A stretch of 64,000 nt of DNA from positions 62,001-126,000 of the forward strand of contig CAWKBS010000004.1 of assembly GCA_963847985.1 (NCBI GenBank), given 5' to 3'. This document shows positions 17,719 through 26,655 of this stretch, in pieces. Below the pieces are notes generated by a model, which worked only from the letters and a program-made list of their open reading frames with translations, ran no database searches and was not told the origin of the DNA. The position numbers and the translations under genes were made by a program. Each line of letters begins with the position of its first letter. Positions within the stretch are counted from its first letter, which is position 1. The DNA comes from JAIBJN01 sp963847985 (lineage in GTDB: Bacteria > Actinomycetota > Thermoleophilia > Gaiellales > Gaiellaceae).

Positions 17719-18821
17719 ACGACGAGCTGAACGCCGTCGTAACGGCCGTCGCGCCGTCGGCTCCGGGCCCCGGGCCGCTCTCGGGCCGGACGCTCCTCGT
17801 CAAGGACCTGATCGACGTGGCCGGCGTCCGGACGACGTACGGCTCCCGCCTCTACGCCGATCACGTGCCCGAGCGCACCGCGCCCGCCGTGCAGCGACTC
17901 CTCGACGCCGGCGCCGTGCTGGTGGGCAAGGCGAACTTGCCCGAGTTCGCCTGGAACGTCACCGGCCAGAACCCGTGGTACGGAACCGTCGTGAACCCGC
18001 TCCATCCGGGCCGGACGACCGGCGGCTCCTCGAGCGGGAACGCCGCGGCCCTCGCAGCCGGGCTCTGCGACCTGGGCCTCGGCACGGACACCGGCTGCTC
18101 GATCCGGCTCCCCTCGGCCTGCTGCGGCACGGTCGGGCTGAAGCCGAGCTGGGGCTCGGTCTCCACGGACGGCGTGTTCCCGCTCGTTCCCACGCTGGAC
18201 ACCGTCGGGCCCATGGCCCGGTCGGTCACCGACGTCGCGCTCGTGTGGTCGGTGCTCACGTGGAAGCCGCTGCCCGAGCCGCGCCTGGCCGGGCTCACCG
18301 TCGGGCTGCTCACCCGCCCGCCCACGGTCGGGGACGGCTCGACGCCGCCCGAGAGCCTCGCGGCGGAGGAGTGGGCGGGCCGCTTGGAGGAACTGGGGGC
18401 GCGCGTCGTCTCGGCGGTCATCCCCGAGCCCGAGGCGAACACGTGGCCGCTGTTCTTCCACGAGGCTGCCCGCTCGCACGCGCTGACGTTTCCGGCCCGG
18501 GCCGACGAGTACTCGGACAACGTCCGCATGAAGCTCGAGCTCGCCGCGAAGGTCGACCCGGGCAAGGTCGCCGCCGCGTATCGCGCCCTCGCCCTCTGGC
18601 GACGCTACGAGCCGGACGTCGACCTGTACGTCTCGCCGTGCATCGGGATCGACATCCCACCCGAGGACTGCGACGAGATCGAGGTGCGCGTCGCCTTCTC
18701 CGCATTCCTCCGCCCGTTCAACCTGCTCGGCTGGGCCGGCCTGGCGATCGGGAACATGCAGCTGGTCGCGCCAGCCGACGAGACCGTGCTCGCCGCCGGC
18801 CTCGCCTGGGAAGCCGGCTAG
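17715..18821 (+). CDS. amidase-signature family hydrolase
   Basis: About 368 residues. The Ser-cisSer-Lys machinery is visible: Lys in LLVKDLIDVAG, the Gly/Ser-rich TTGGSSSGNAAALAAG, and the nucleophile region GTDTGCSIRLPSACCG. It would hydrolyse a carboxamide; the substrate is unknown. It is shorter than most family members (about 450-480), with a compact C-terminus. No ATG, GTG or TTG lies between the upstream stop and the first conserved residues. CTG at 17715, overlapping the TGA of the transpeptidase (CTGA), is the most likely start. It converges with the enoyl-CoA hydratase gene (4-bp tail overlap). Confidence 0.8.
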   Translation: MNDELNAVVTAVAPSAPGPGPLSGRTLLVKDLIDVAGVRTTYGSRLYADHVPERTAPAVQRLLDAGAVLVGKANLPEFAWNVTGQNPWYGTVVNPLHPGRTTGGSSSGNAAALAAGLCDLGLGTDTGCSIRLPSACCGTVGLKPSWGSVSTDGVFPLVPTLDTVGPMARSVTDVALVWSVLTWKPLPEPRLAGLTVGLLTRPPTVGDGSTPPESLAAEEWAGRLEELGARVVSAVIPEPEANTWPLFFHEAARSHALTFPARADEYSDNVRMKLELAAKVDPGKVAAAYRALALWRRYEPDVDLYVSPCIGIDIPPEDCDEIEVRVAFSAFLRPFNLLGWAGLAIGNMQLVAPADETVLAAGLAWEAG

Positions 18822-19589
18822 CGCCCCTCGAACCGCGGCTTGCGCTTCTCGCCGAAGGCCTCGACGCCTTCCTTGAAGTCGTGCGTCGAGCGGAGGAGGC
18901 CGTACGCCAGGCCCTCGACGTGGAGGCCGACGTGGAGCGGGCTCTCCTCGGCCAGGTCGAGCACGCGCTTCGCCAGGGCGAGTGCCAGCGGCGAGAGCTC
19001 GGTCAGCTCCGCGACGAGCTCGTCCACGGCGGCGTCGAGCTCCCCGGCGGGAACCACCCGGGTGACGAGCCCGAGCGCGAGCGCCTCCTCGGCGCCGATG
19101 CGGCGGCCGCGCATGATCGCGTCCTTGGCCCGCGCGAGGCCGATCAGCCTGACGAGGCGCTGCGTCCCGCCGCTCCCCGGGATCATCCCGAGCTTCACCT
19201 CGGGGAGGGCGAGCTCGACGTCCTCGGCCGCGATGCGGAAGTCGCAGGCGAGGGCGAGCTCCAGGCCGACCCCGAACGCGTAGCCCTGCAGCTTCGCGAT
19301 TACCGGCTTGGGGCAGCGCTCGGGCGCGGCGACGTTCCAGTGGAGGCGGGAGAGCTCCTCCGGCTCGGCCTCGAGGAAGCTCGCGATGTCGCCGCCGGCG
19401 GTGAACGCCTCGCCGGCGCCCGTGACGACGACGAAGCGCACGGATTCGTCCGCGCCGAGCTCGCGGAACACCTCGTCGAGCTGGGCACGGGCACCGAGCG
19501 TCACGCGGTTGAACTTGCCGGGGACGTCGAGCGTGATCGTCGCGACGCTGCCCTCGGTCGCCGACGGTGAAGCCCTCGTAGTCCGTCAT
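18818..19589 (-). CDS. enoyl-CoA hydratase/isomerase (one frameshift)
   Basis: About 256 residues of the crotonase family. The start ATG at 19589 overlaps the acyl-CoA ligase stop (ATGA). The first nine codons (MTDYEGFTV) lead, after one extra G near 19561, into ATEGSVATITLDVPGKFNRV, then the oxyanion-hole segments TAGGDIASFL and GYAFGVGLELALACD, and LPEVKLGMIPGSGGTQRL. Family members hydrate or isomerise enoyl-CoA esters. As the last gene of the molybdenum-hydroxylase unit it probably handles the CoA-activated product. It might be taken for a shorter gene from GTG/ATG near 19504 if the frame break is ignored. Confidence 0.8.
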
Positions 19590-21025
19590 GTCGTCACCTT
19601 CTCCTCTCGCAGGAGCCGGCGGAGCAGCTTGCCCGACGGGCTCTTGGGCAGATCCTCCACGAAGCGGTACTCCCGCGGGCGCTTGAACCGCGCGAGCGTC
19701 TCCGAGGCGAGACAGTGCGCGTCGAGGTCCTCGGCCGTCACGTCGCCCTCGCGGACGACGTAGGCGACGACGCGCTGCCCCCAGCGGTCGTCGGGGGCAC
19801 CCACGACCGCCACCTCCAGGACGGCCGGGTGGCGGGCCAGCGCGTCCTCGACCTCGAGCGGGTACACGTTCTCGCCGCCGGAGACGATCATGTCGTCGAC
19901 GCGCCCGACGATCCAGATGTCGCCGTCCGCGTCGCACCGGCCGAGGTCGCCGGTGAAGTACCAGCCGTCGCGGATCGCCGCCTCGTCCGCGTCCGGACGG
20001 TTCCAGTAGCCGGTGAAAGCCTCGTCGGAGCCCAGGTGGCAGACGATCTGGCCCTCCTCTCCCGGCGCGACGAGCTCGTCGGGCCCGGCCTCGGGATCGG
20101 GCCGGACGAGGCGCACGCGCGCGCTCAGAGAGGCTCTGCCCGCGCAGCCGGGCTTCGCCTGCTGGTCGCGGTGCACCGTGAAGGTGTAGATCTCGGTCGA
20201 GCCGTAGTGGTTGACGAAGATCCGCGGCGCGAAGGCCTCGGTGCAGCGCTCGACGAGCGCGCCGGTCATCGCCGCTCCCGCGTAGGCAAGCGCCTCGACG
20301 GAGGAGAGGTCGTGCTCGGCCAGGCGCGGATCGTGGACGAGGTCGTGGAAAAGCGTCGGGGCGAGGTAGAGCGACGACAGCCGCTCCGACTCGATCAGCT
20401 CGAGCGCCGCGCCGGCGTCCCAGTCCGGCTGGCAGACGAAGCAGCCGCCGATCGCGTGCATGGCCAGCAGCGAGTGCATGCCCATCGTGTGGTAGAGCGG
20501 CATGACCCCGAGCGTGCGGTCGCCGTGGCCGTAGCCGTGCTGGACGACCTGCGAGAGCCCGCCGGCCCGGTCGGCCCGGTGGGAGCGGGGCACGCCCTTG
20601 GGTCGCCCGGTCGTCCCCGACGTGTAGAGCATCAGCGACGGCGCCCGCTCGTCGAGGTCGAGCGCGCCGGGATGCGGGTCGGCCGCGAGCAGCGGGCCGA
20701 GGTCGGCGTCGAGCGGGAAGTGCGCAGCGGCGGCAGCGTCGGCGAGGCAGAAATCCAGGTCGGCCTGCGAGAGGCGCGGCGAGAGCGGCACGAAGACGGC
20801 GCCGAGCCACTGGCAGGCCCAGTAGAGCGTCACCGCCTCGCGGGTCGGCTTCACGACCGCCGTCACCCGGTCGCCTTCACCCACGCCGGCCGCCGCGAGC
20901 CCGCCCGCGGCGCGGCTCGCCTCCTCCAGGAGCCGCGCGTACGTGAGGCGGACGTCGCCGGCGACGACGGCCTCCGCCTCGGGATCCCGCTCGGCCGCGG
21001 AGAGGAGCGAGAGCGCCAGGTTCAC
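19586..21025 (-). CDS. acyl-CoA synthetase (AMP-forming, class I adenylate-forming)
   Basis: A 479-residue ligase activating a carboxylic acid with ATP and CoA. AMP-binding signature LMLYTSGTTGRPKGVPRSH (about residues 137-155), motif A5 NHYGSTEIYTF, hinge region WYFTGDLGRCDADGDIWIVGR, and the C-terminal catalytic lysine in LPKSPSGKLLRRLL. The substrate is unknown; the neighbouring hydroxylase suggests an aromatic or heterocyclic acid. GTG at 21025 overlaps the iron-sulfur subunit stop (GTGA), placing it fourth in a coupled five-gene operon. Confidence 0.88.
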   Translation of the reverse strand: MNLALSLLSAAERDPEAEAVVAGDVRLTYARLLEEASRAAGGLAAAGVGEGDRVTAVVKPTREAVTLYWACQWLGAVFVPLSPRLSQADLDFCLADAAAAAHFPLDADLGPLLAADPHPGALDLDERAPSLMLYTSGTTGRPKGVPRSHRADRAGGLSQVVQHGYGHGDRTLGVMPLYHTMGMHSLLAMHAIGGCFVCQPDWDAGAALELIESERLSSLYLAPTLFHDLVHDPRLAEHDLSSVEALAYAGAAMTGALVERCTEAFAPRIFVNHYGSTEIYTFTVHRDQQAKPGCAGRASLSARVRLVRPDPEAGPDELVAPGEEGQIVCHLGSDEAFTGYWNRPDADEAAIRDGWYFTGDLGRCDADGDIWIVGRVDDMIVSGGENVYPLEVEDALARHPAVLEVAVVGAPDDRWGQRVVAYVVREGDVTAEDLDAHCLASETLARFKRPREYRFVEDLPKSPSGKLLRRLLREEKVTT

Positions 21026-21489
21026 GGCGAGGCCGTTCCGGCCGCCCGCGCGATCGCCTCGACGATCGGCTCGTAGCCCGTGCACCGGCAGAGGTGGCCG
21101 GAGAGCAGGTCGGTGATCTCCGCCCGGTCCGGCCGGGCCTCCCCCTCGAGCAGCTCGGAGGCCGCCATCAGGATCCCGGGCGTGCAGAAGCCGCACTGGA
21201 GCGCGTGCGTCTCGTTGAACGCGGCCTGGAGCGGCGTGAGCTCGCCGTCCGGGGCCAGCCCTTCGACCGTCTGCACCTCGGCACCGTCGAGCTGGACGGC
21301 GAGCAGCAGGCAGGAGCGGACGGCGGCGCGGTCCACCCGCACGGTGCAGGCGCCGCAGACGCCGTGCTCACAGCCGACGTGGGTCCCCGTGAGACCGAGT
21401 GTGTGCCGCAGGAAATCGGAGGCGAGCAGCCGGGGCGGCACCTCCTCGCGGTAGCGGCGGCCGTTGACGGTGACCTCGATCCCGGTCAC
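21022..21489 (-). CDS. molybdenum hydroxylase, 2Fe-2S small subunit (CoxS/XdhC-like)
   Basis: A 155-residue protein with two 2Fe-2S domains. The plant-type ferredoxin domain has GCEHGVCGACTVRVD plus a later Cys in RSCLLLA. The C-terminal helical domain has LQCGFCTPGILM and LCRCTGYEPIV. It shuttles electrons from the Mo centre to the FAD subunit. GTG at 21489 overlaps the stop of the FAD subunit. Length is typical for CoxS-type subunits (150-165). Confidence 0.9.
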   Translation of the reverse strand: MTGIEVTVNGRRYREEVPPRLLASDFLRHTLGLTGTHVGCEHGVCGACTVRVDRAAVRSCLLLAVQLDGAEVQTVEGLAPDGELTPLQAAFNETHALQCGFCTPGILMAASELLEGEARPDRAEITDLLSGHLCRCTGYEPIVEAIARAAGTASP

Positions 21490-22340
21490 GCCGCGTCCTC
21501 CCACGCGCGCAGCACGGCCCGCTCGGCCAGCACGCCGGTGACGTGGCGGAGGTAATCCGCGGAGGCGTGCAGGTGGCCGGACGGATCGACCGCCGCGCGG
21601 GCAGCCGCGGCCGCCTCGCGCGCGGCCTCCGCGTCCACGGCTCGGCCCGCGAGCGGGACGTCCACGAGCGTCGGCCTTGCCGCCACGGCTCCCAGGGCGA
21701 GCCTGGCGTCGGCGACGACGCCCTCCTCGACGCGCAGCGCGCACGCCGCCATCGAGAGCGCGTAGTCGCCGTGCCGCAGCGCCAGCTCCTCGAAGCCGCA
21801 CCCGGCGCCGGGCGCGGAGGCCGGCCAGAGCGTCTCGACGAGCAGCTCGTCCGGCTCGAGCGCCGTCGTGAAGTAGGAGACGAAGAGGTCGTCCGCGGGG
21901 ATCGTCCGCCGGCCGTTGCGTGACTCGGCGACCACGGATCCGCCCAGCGCGAAAAGGACGAGCGGCAGCTCGGCGGCCGCATCGGCGTGCGCGACCGAAC
22001 CGCCGACCGTGCCCCGGTTCCGTGTGACGACGTGGCCGACGAAGGGCAGGCAGGCGGCCAGCAGCGGACAGCGCTCGCGGACGAGCGGCGAGCGCTCGGC
22101 GGCGCGCTGGCGGCACGTCGCCCCGATCCGGACGTGGCCGTTCTCGGCAGCAATGCCGTCGAGGCCGGTCACCGGGTTCACGTCCACGAGGAGCGCGGGC
22201 CGCGCGATCCGCATGTTCAACATGGGGACGAAGCTCTGGCCGCCGGCGAGGACCTTCGCGTCGAGCCCGCCCTCCGCGAGCAGCCCGACCGCCTCCTCGA
22301 CGCTCTCCGCGCGCCGGTACTCGAAGGGGACGGGCTTCAC
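21486..22340 (-). CDS. molybdenum hydroxylase, FAD-binding middle subunit (CoxM-like)
   Basis: A 284-residue PCMH-type flavoprotein. The FAD-binding motifs are AGGQSFVPMLNMRIARP (near residue 31-47) and TVGGSVAHADAAAELP (near residue 105-120). It accepts electrons from the iron-sulfur subunit. The extra cysteine-rich 4Fe-4S insertion of 4-hydroxybenzoyl-CoA reductase beta subunits is not seen. GTG at 22340 overlaps the large-subunit stop (GTGA), so the start is well supported. Confidence 0.88.
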   Translation of the reverse strand: MKPVPFEYRRAESVEEAVGLLAEGGLDAKVLAGGQSFVPMLNMRIARPALLVDVNPVTGLDGIAAENGHVRIGATCRQRAAERSPLVRERCPLLAACLPFVGHVVTRNRGTVGGSVAHADAAAELPLVLFALGGSVVAESRNGRRTIPADDLFVSYFTTALEPDELLVETLWPASAPGAGCGFEELALRHGDYALSMAACALRVEEGVVADARLALGAVAARPTLVDVPLAGRAVDAEAAREAAAAARAAVDPSGHLHASADYLRHVTGVLAERAVLRAWEDAA

Positions 22341-24688
22341 CGGAGCGCCTCCCAGACCCGCGGGGCCGTCAGCGGGAGCTCCACCGTGTCCACGCCGAGC
22401 GCATCCGCGACCGCGGCCGCGAGCGCGGCCGGAGCGCTCATCGTCGTCCCCTCGCCTAGGCCCTTTGCGCCCAGGAGCGTGAACGGCGACGGCGTCTCCC
22501 GATGGCCGAGCCGAAGCGGTGGCAGGTCGGCCGCCGTCGGGCAGAGGTAGTCCACGAAGGAGCCGGTGAGCAGGTTGCCGTCGTCGTCGTAGACGACGCG
22601 CTCGAAGAGGGCCGCCCCCGCCCCGTGCGCGAACCCGCCGCGCACCTGGCCCTCGGCGAGGAGCGGGTTGAGCAGCCGGCCGGCGTCGTGGACGGTCGCG
22701 TAGTCGAGGACGGTGACGGCGCCGGTCTCGCGGTCGACCTCGACGACCGCGACGTCGGCGATGAAGCCGTGCGCGGCGGACGAGGCGACGCGGTCCTCGT
22801 CGTCGGGAGGCGCCAGGTTCTCGGCGGCGGCGAAGGCGGTCTCGTGGAGCCCGGGCTCGAGGCCGGGCGGAAGCGCGTGCGGGTTCCAGTGTGCGACGCC
22901 CGCCAGCCGCCGCAGCGAGACCGACTCCTCTCCCCGCCACGCGCGCCCCTCGCGCAGTTCGACCTCGGACGGATCGCAGCCGAGCTCGGCCCCGGCGATC
23001 GTCCTGAGCTTCGCTGCGACCTTGAGCGCGGCGAGGTGGACGGCGGGCGCGCCCACGCCGGAGAAGCGCGAGGAGTAGTTGCCGGAGGCGACGCTCCACG
23101 CGCTCGTGGACGTGTCCATTTCGGTCAGGACGTCGACCTCGGCGGGATCGACGCCGAGCGCGTCGGCGACGACCTGCGCGCAGACGGTCCCGTGGCCCTG
23201 GCCCTGCGGCGTCGTCCCGATCCGCACGGTGATGCCGCCGAGCGGGGAGACGATCACGGTCGCGCCCTCGGTGTTCCCCGACTTGGGCAGCGCGCCGGCC
23301 CGCTCCTCCGCGGTCTGGACGAGCGAGATGTAGCCCATGTTCGAGACGGAGGGCTCGACGACGCACGCGACGCCGATCCCGACCAGGCGGCCCTCTGCCC
23401 TGGCCTCGGCCTGCTCGGCGCGGCGCTCGTCGTAGCGGGCGAGCTCGAGCGCGTCGTCGAGGCAGGCTTCGTAGTCGCCGGAGTCGTAGAGCCCGCCCGA
23501 AGGCGTCCGGTAGGGAAAGTCGTCGGCTCCGACCAGGTTCCGCCGCCGCAGGTCGACCGGGTCGAGGCCCAGCCGCCGGGCGGCCAGGTTCATCGCCCCT
23601 TCGAGCGCCAGGTAGAGCTGCGGCCCGCCGAAGCCCCGGTTGAGCCCGGTCGGGCAGCGGTTGGTGAGGACGACGCGGTTTAGCGAGGCCACGTTCCGCA
23701 CCCGGTAGGCGCCCGAGAGCGAGCCGTGCATCCGGTAGAGCGTCGCGGGCTCCGGTGCGCGCACGTACGCGCCGACGTCCTCGACCACGTCGTAGGCGAC
23801 GGCGAGCAGCTCACCTTCGGCGGAGAAGCCGGCCCTCACGCCGGTCGTGCGCGCGGTCGAGCCGGAGCTGCCCGCGAGATGCTCCAGGCGGTCCTCGATC
23901 CACCGGACCGGGACGCCGAGCTTGCGAGAGGCGAGCCCCATGAGCGCGATGTAGACGTAGATGGTCGACTTGATCCCGAAGCTCCCGCCCGAGTCGCGCG
24001 GCGTGACGATCCGCAGCTTCGAGCCGGGGAGCCCGAGCGCGGCCGCGGCGACGGAGTGCAGGGTGAACGGGCCCTGGAAGTTCGCCCAGGCGGTGAGCGT
24101 CCCGGCGCCGGCGTCCCAGTCGGCGACGACCCCGTAGCACTCGACCGGCGCACAGGTCCAGCGCGGGAAGGCGAAGGTCTCCTCGACGACGAGGTCGGCG
24201 TGCGCGAAGGCCTCGTCCGGGTCGCCGTAGGAGAACGTCCGCTCCGAGACGACCTCGCCCTGTGCGGGATCGAGCACCGGCTCGAGCGGCTCGTAGTCGA
24301 CCTCGACCAGCTCGAGCGCGTCCTCGGCGACATAGCGGTCCTTCGCCACGACGACTGCCACCGGCTCGCCCGCGTAGCGCGCCGTCTCGACCGCGGCCGC
24401 GAAGTACGGCCGCGCGCCGTCGACCCCGACCGGGAACGGCCGGGACAGCGCGGCCACGTCCTCCCCCGTGAGCACGCCCACGACTCCGGGGAGCTCGAGC
24501 GCGCCGGTCGCGTCGACCCGCGCGATGCGCGCGTGCGCGAAGGGCGAGCGGAGGATCGCGGCGTGGCGGGCGTTCGGGACAGGGTCGAGGTCGTCGAGGA
24601 AACGCCCCTCGCCGCGGAGCAGGGCCCCGTCCTCGAGGCGGGGCAGCGCGCGACCGACCCACGTCGCGGTTTCGGTCGCGGTCCTCAC
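22337..24688 (-). CDS. molybdenum hydroxylase, Mo-cofactor large subunit (XDH/CoxL family)
   Basis: A 783-residue subunit binding molybdopterin cytosine dinucleotide and catalysing hydroxylation. The N-terminal hammerhead domain includes GRALPRLEDGALLRGEGRFL. Cofactor loops include TPRDSGGSFGIKS and GTTPQGQGHGTV. The catalytic glutamate is in GAKGLGEGTTMSAPA. At the active-site loop it reads GLNRGFGGPQ where aerobic CO dehydrogenases have AYxCSFR or AYRGAGR, so this is not a CO dehydrogenase by motif. It is first in the operon with the FAD, 2Fe-2S, CoA-ligase and hydratase genes. Substrate unknown. The start at 24688 leaves only 33 bp before divergent larB. Confidence 0.9.
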   Translation of the reverse strand: MRTATETATWVGRALPRLEDGALLRGEGRFLDDLDPVPNARHAAILRSPFAHARIARVDATGALELPGVVGVLTGEDVAALSRPFPVGVDGARPYFAAAVETARYAGEPVAVVVAKDRYVAEDALELVEVDYEPLEPVLDPAQGEVVSERTFSYGDPDEAFAHADLVVEETFAFPRWTCAPVECYGVVADWDAGAGTLTAWANFQGPFTLHSVAAAALGLPGSKLRIVTPRDSGGSFGIKSTIYVYIALMGLASRKLGVPVRWIEDRLEHLAGSSGSTARTTGVRAGFSAEGELLAVAYDVVEDVGAYVRAPEPATLYRMHGSLSGAYRVRNVASLNRVVLTNRCPTGLNRGFGGPQLYLALEGAMNLAARRLGLDPVDLRRRNLVGADDFPYRTPSGGLYDSGDYEACLDDALELARYDERRAEQAEARAEGRLVGIGVACVVEPSVSNMGYISLVQTAEERAGALPKSGNTEGATVIVSPLGGITVRIGTTPQGQGHGTVCAQVVADALGVDPAEVDVLTEMDTSTSAWSVASGNYSSRFSGVGAPAVHLAALKVAAKLRTIAGAELGCDPSEVELREGRAWRGEESVSLRRLAGVAHWNPHALPPGLEPGLHETAFAAAENLAPPDDEDRVASSAAHGFIADVAVVEVDRETGAVTVLDYATVHDAGRLLNPLLAEGQVRGGFAHGAGAALFERVVYDDDGNLLTGSFVDYLCPTAADLPPLRLGHRETPSPFTLLGAKGLGEGTTMSAPAALAAAVADALGVDTVELPLTAPRVWEALR

Positions 24689-24721
24689 GCCGTATTACTA
24701 CCCGGTAGCGATAATCGGCGC

Positions 24722-25489
24722 ATGCCCGACCTCCGCTCCGATCTCGCCGAGCTCCTGGAGGACGTTCGCCGCGGCCTGGTGGCGCCCGAGGAGGCGCTCG
24801 ACCGCTTCGCCGAGCTGCCCTACCGCGACCTCGGCTTCGCCCGCGTGGACACGCATCGTGAGGTCCGCCAGGGCGCACCCGAGGCCGTCCTCGCCGAGGG
24901 GAAGACGCCCGCGCAGGTGGCGGCGATCGTCGAGGCGCTGCTCGACGCCGGCGCCGGCAGCGTCCTCGTCACGCGCGCCGACGAGACAGCGCGCGCCGCG
25001 GTTCGCAAGGTCGCGGCGGACGCCGAGGAAGACGAGCGCGCCCGCGCTGCCTGGGTCGCGCGCGGCATCCCGGACGTCCGCGGCTGCGTGACCATGGTCT
25101 CCGCCGGCACCTCCGACGGCGGCGTCCTCCACGAGGCGCGCATCCGGGCCGAGCTGCTCGGCACCGAGGTGCTCGTCCACGAGGACATCGGCGTGGCCGG
25201 CCTGCACCGGCTGGCCGACGCGCTGCCGTCGCTCGTCCGCGCCGACTGCGTCGTCGTGGTCGCGGGGATGGACGGCGCGCTCGCCAGCGTCGTCGGCGGG
25301 CTGGTGGCGGCGCCGGTGATCGGCGTGCCAACGAGTGTCGGCTACGGCTCCGCCGAGGGCGGGCGCACAGCGCTGAACGCCATGCTCTGCTCCTGCGCTG
25401 CCGGCCTCGCGGTCGTCGGCATCGACGACGGCTTCGGTGCCGGCACGATCGCGGCGCGGATCGCGCGGGCGGCGCACGCAGGCCCATGA
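24722..25489 (+). CDS. larB: nickel-pincer cofactor carboxylase/hydrolase LarB
   Basis: A 255-residue protein that would carboxylate and hydrolyse nicotinic acid adenine dinucleotide to pyridinium-3,5-biscarboxylate mononucleotide, the first step to the NPN cofactor. The C-terminal two thirds are PurE-like (VTMVSAGTSDGGVLHEA, VVVAGMDGALASVVGG). The cysteine that binds the substrate is in MLCSCAAGLAVVGIDDGFGAG. The N-terminal helical segment (LLEDVRRGLVAPEEAL) is the usual LarB start. ATG 24722 is chosen on that basis. It is coupled to larC by ATGA. Confidence 0.92.
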   Translation: MPDLRSDLAELLEDVRRGLVAPEEALDRFAELPYRDLGFARVDTHREVRQGAPEAVLAEGKTPAQVAAIVEALLDAGAGSVLVTRADETARAAVRKVAADAEEDERARAAWVARGIPDVRGCVTMVSAGTSDGGVLHEARIRAELLGTEVLVHEDIGVAGLHRLADALPSLVRADCVVVVAGMDGALASVVGGLVAAPVIGVPTSVGYGSAEGGRTALNAMLCSCAAGLAVVGIDDGFGAGTIAARIARAAHAGP

Positions 25490-26655
25490 CGCGGCTCGCC
25501 TACCTGGACTGCGTCGGCGGGCTCGCGGGCGACATGCTCCTCGCAGCCCTCCTCGATGCCGGCGCCGACGAGGCCATCCTGCGCGCGCTCCCCGGCCGGC
25601 TCGGCCTGGACGGAGTCGAGGTCGTGGTCACGCGGCAGGAGCGCCACGCAATCGGCGCGCTCCACGTCGACATCCGCACCGGCGACGAGACGCACCAGCG
25701 GAGCTGGCACGCGATCCGCGGGCTCCTGGAGGACGCCGACCTGGACGAGCAGGTGCGCGCCCGCTCCATCGCGGCGTTCCAGCGCCTGGCCGAGGCCGAG
25801 GGCGCGATGCACGGTGTCCCCGCAGAGGAGGTGGAGCTTCACGAGCTCGGCGCCGTGGACACGCTGATGGACATTTGCGGAGTCGTCGCGCTGCTCAGCG
25901 ACCTCGGCGTCGAGGAGGTTCGCTGCTCGCCGCTCCCGGCCGCGCGTGGAACGACCCGCGCGGCCCACGGCGTCCTCCCCCTCCCCGCGCCGGCGACGCT
26001 CGAGCTCCTCAAGGGCGTGCCGCTCGTGGGCGTCGAGGGCGAGGGCGAGCTGGTGACGCCGACCGGGGCGACGCTTGCGGTGACGCTCGCCTCCGGCTTC
26101 GGGCCGCTCCCCGCACTGACGCTGGACCGCATCGGCTACGGCGCCGGGACGATGGACACCCCTGAGCGGCCGAACGTCGTCCGCGTGCTGATCGGCGAGG
26201 CGGCGGCCGCCGGCCCGCCCGCGGAGGTCGCGCTCCTCGAGACGAACCTCGACGATCTCGTGCCGGAGCTCGTCCCGGATGCGGTGGAGCGCTGCCTCGC
26301 CGCCGGCGCGCTCGACGTCTGGACGGTGCCCGCGCAGATGAAGAAGGGCCGCCCCGGCATCGTCCTTTCGGCGCTGGCCCGGCCGGGAGCCGAGGCGGCG
26401 GTGGCGCAGGCGATCTTCGAGGAGACGAGCGCGCTCGGCGTCCGCGTCGGCAGGCTCCGCCGCTGGGAGCTCGAGCGCGAGGAGCGGGTCGTGGCCGTCG
26501 ACGGCGAGGAGATTCGCGTCAAGCTCGGGCGCCTCGACGGGCGGGTCGTGAACGTCGCGCCCGAGCACGACGACTGCGCGGCGGCTGCCCGGCGGCTGGG
26601 ACGCCCGGTAAAGTCGGTCTGGGTCGCGGCCCTCGCGGCCGCGCAGGAGCCATGA
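25486..26655 (+). CDS. larC: nickel insertion protein LarC (single intact frame)
   Basis: A 389-residue CTP-dependent nickel insertase that makes the pincer complex from the dithiolated cofactor precursor. Its N-terminus LDCVGGLAGDMLLAALLDAGAD and the segments HELGAVDTLMDICGV and LLETNLDDLVPEL are LarC/TIGR00299 hallmarks. In Lactiplantibacillus plantarum the protein is produced through a programmed frameshift (larC1/larC2); here one uninterrupted frame covers both parts. ATG overlaps the larB stop and its own stop overlaps the larE start, forming a coupled three-gene unit. Confidence 0.93.
   Translation: MTRLAYLDCVGGLAGDMLLAALLDAGADEAILRALPGRLGLDGVEVVVTRQERHAIGALHVDIRTGDETHQRSWHAIRGLLEDADLDEQVRARSIAAFQRLAEAEGAMHGVPAEEVELHELGAVDTLMDICGVVALLSDLGVEEVRCSPLPAARGTTRAAHGVLPLPAPATLELLKGVPLVGVEGEGELVTPTGATLAVTLASGFGPLPALTLDRIGYGAGTMDTPERPNVVRVLIGEAAAAGPPAEVALLETNLDDLVPELVPDAVERCLAAGALDVWTVPAQMKKGRPGIVLSALARPGAEAAVAQAIFEETSALGVRVGRLRRWELEREERVVAVDGEEIRVKLGRLDGRVVNVAPEHDDCAAAARRLGRPVKSVWVAALAAAQEP

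Noticed and set aside
17586..20810. A 1074-codon minus-strand frame across the amidase and CoA-ligase genes
   Set aside because: The translation is Arg/Pro/Ala-rich without domain signals, and both strands already carry recognisable genes. It is a shadow frame of high-GC DNA.
22337..24688. Aerobic carbon monoxide dehydrogenase
   Set aside because: The CO dehydrogenase active-site motif is absent (GLNRGFGGPQ instead), and no CoxD/E/F-type maturation genes adjoin.
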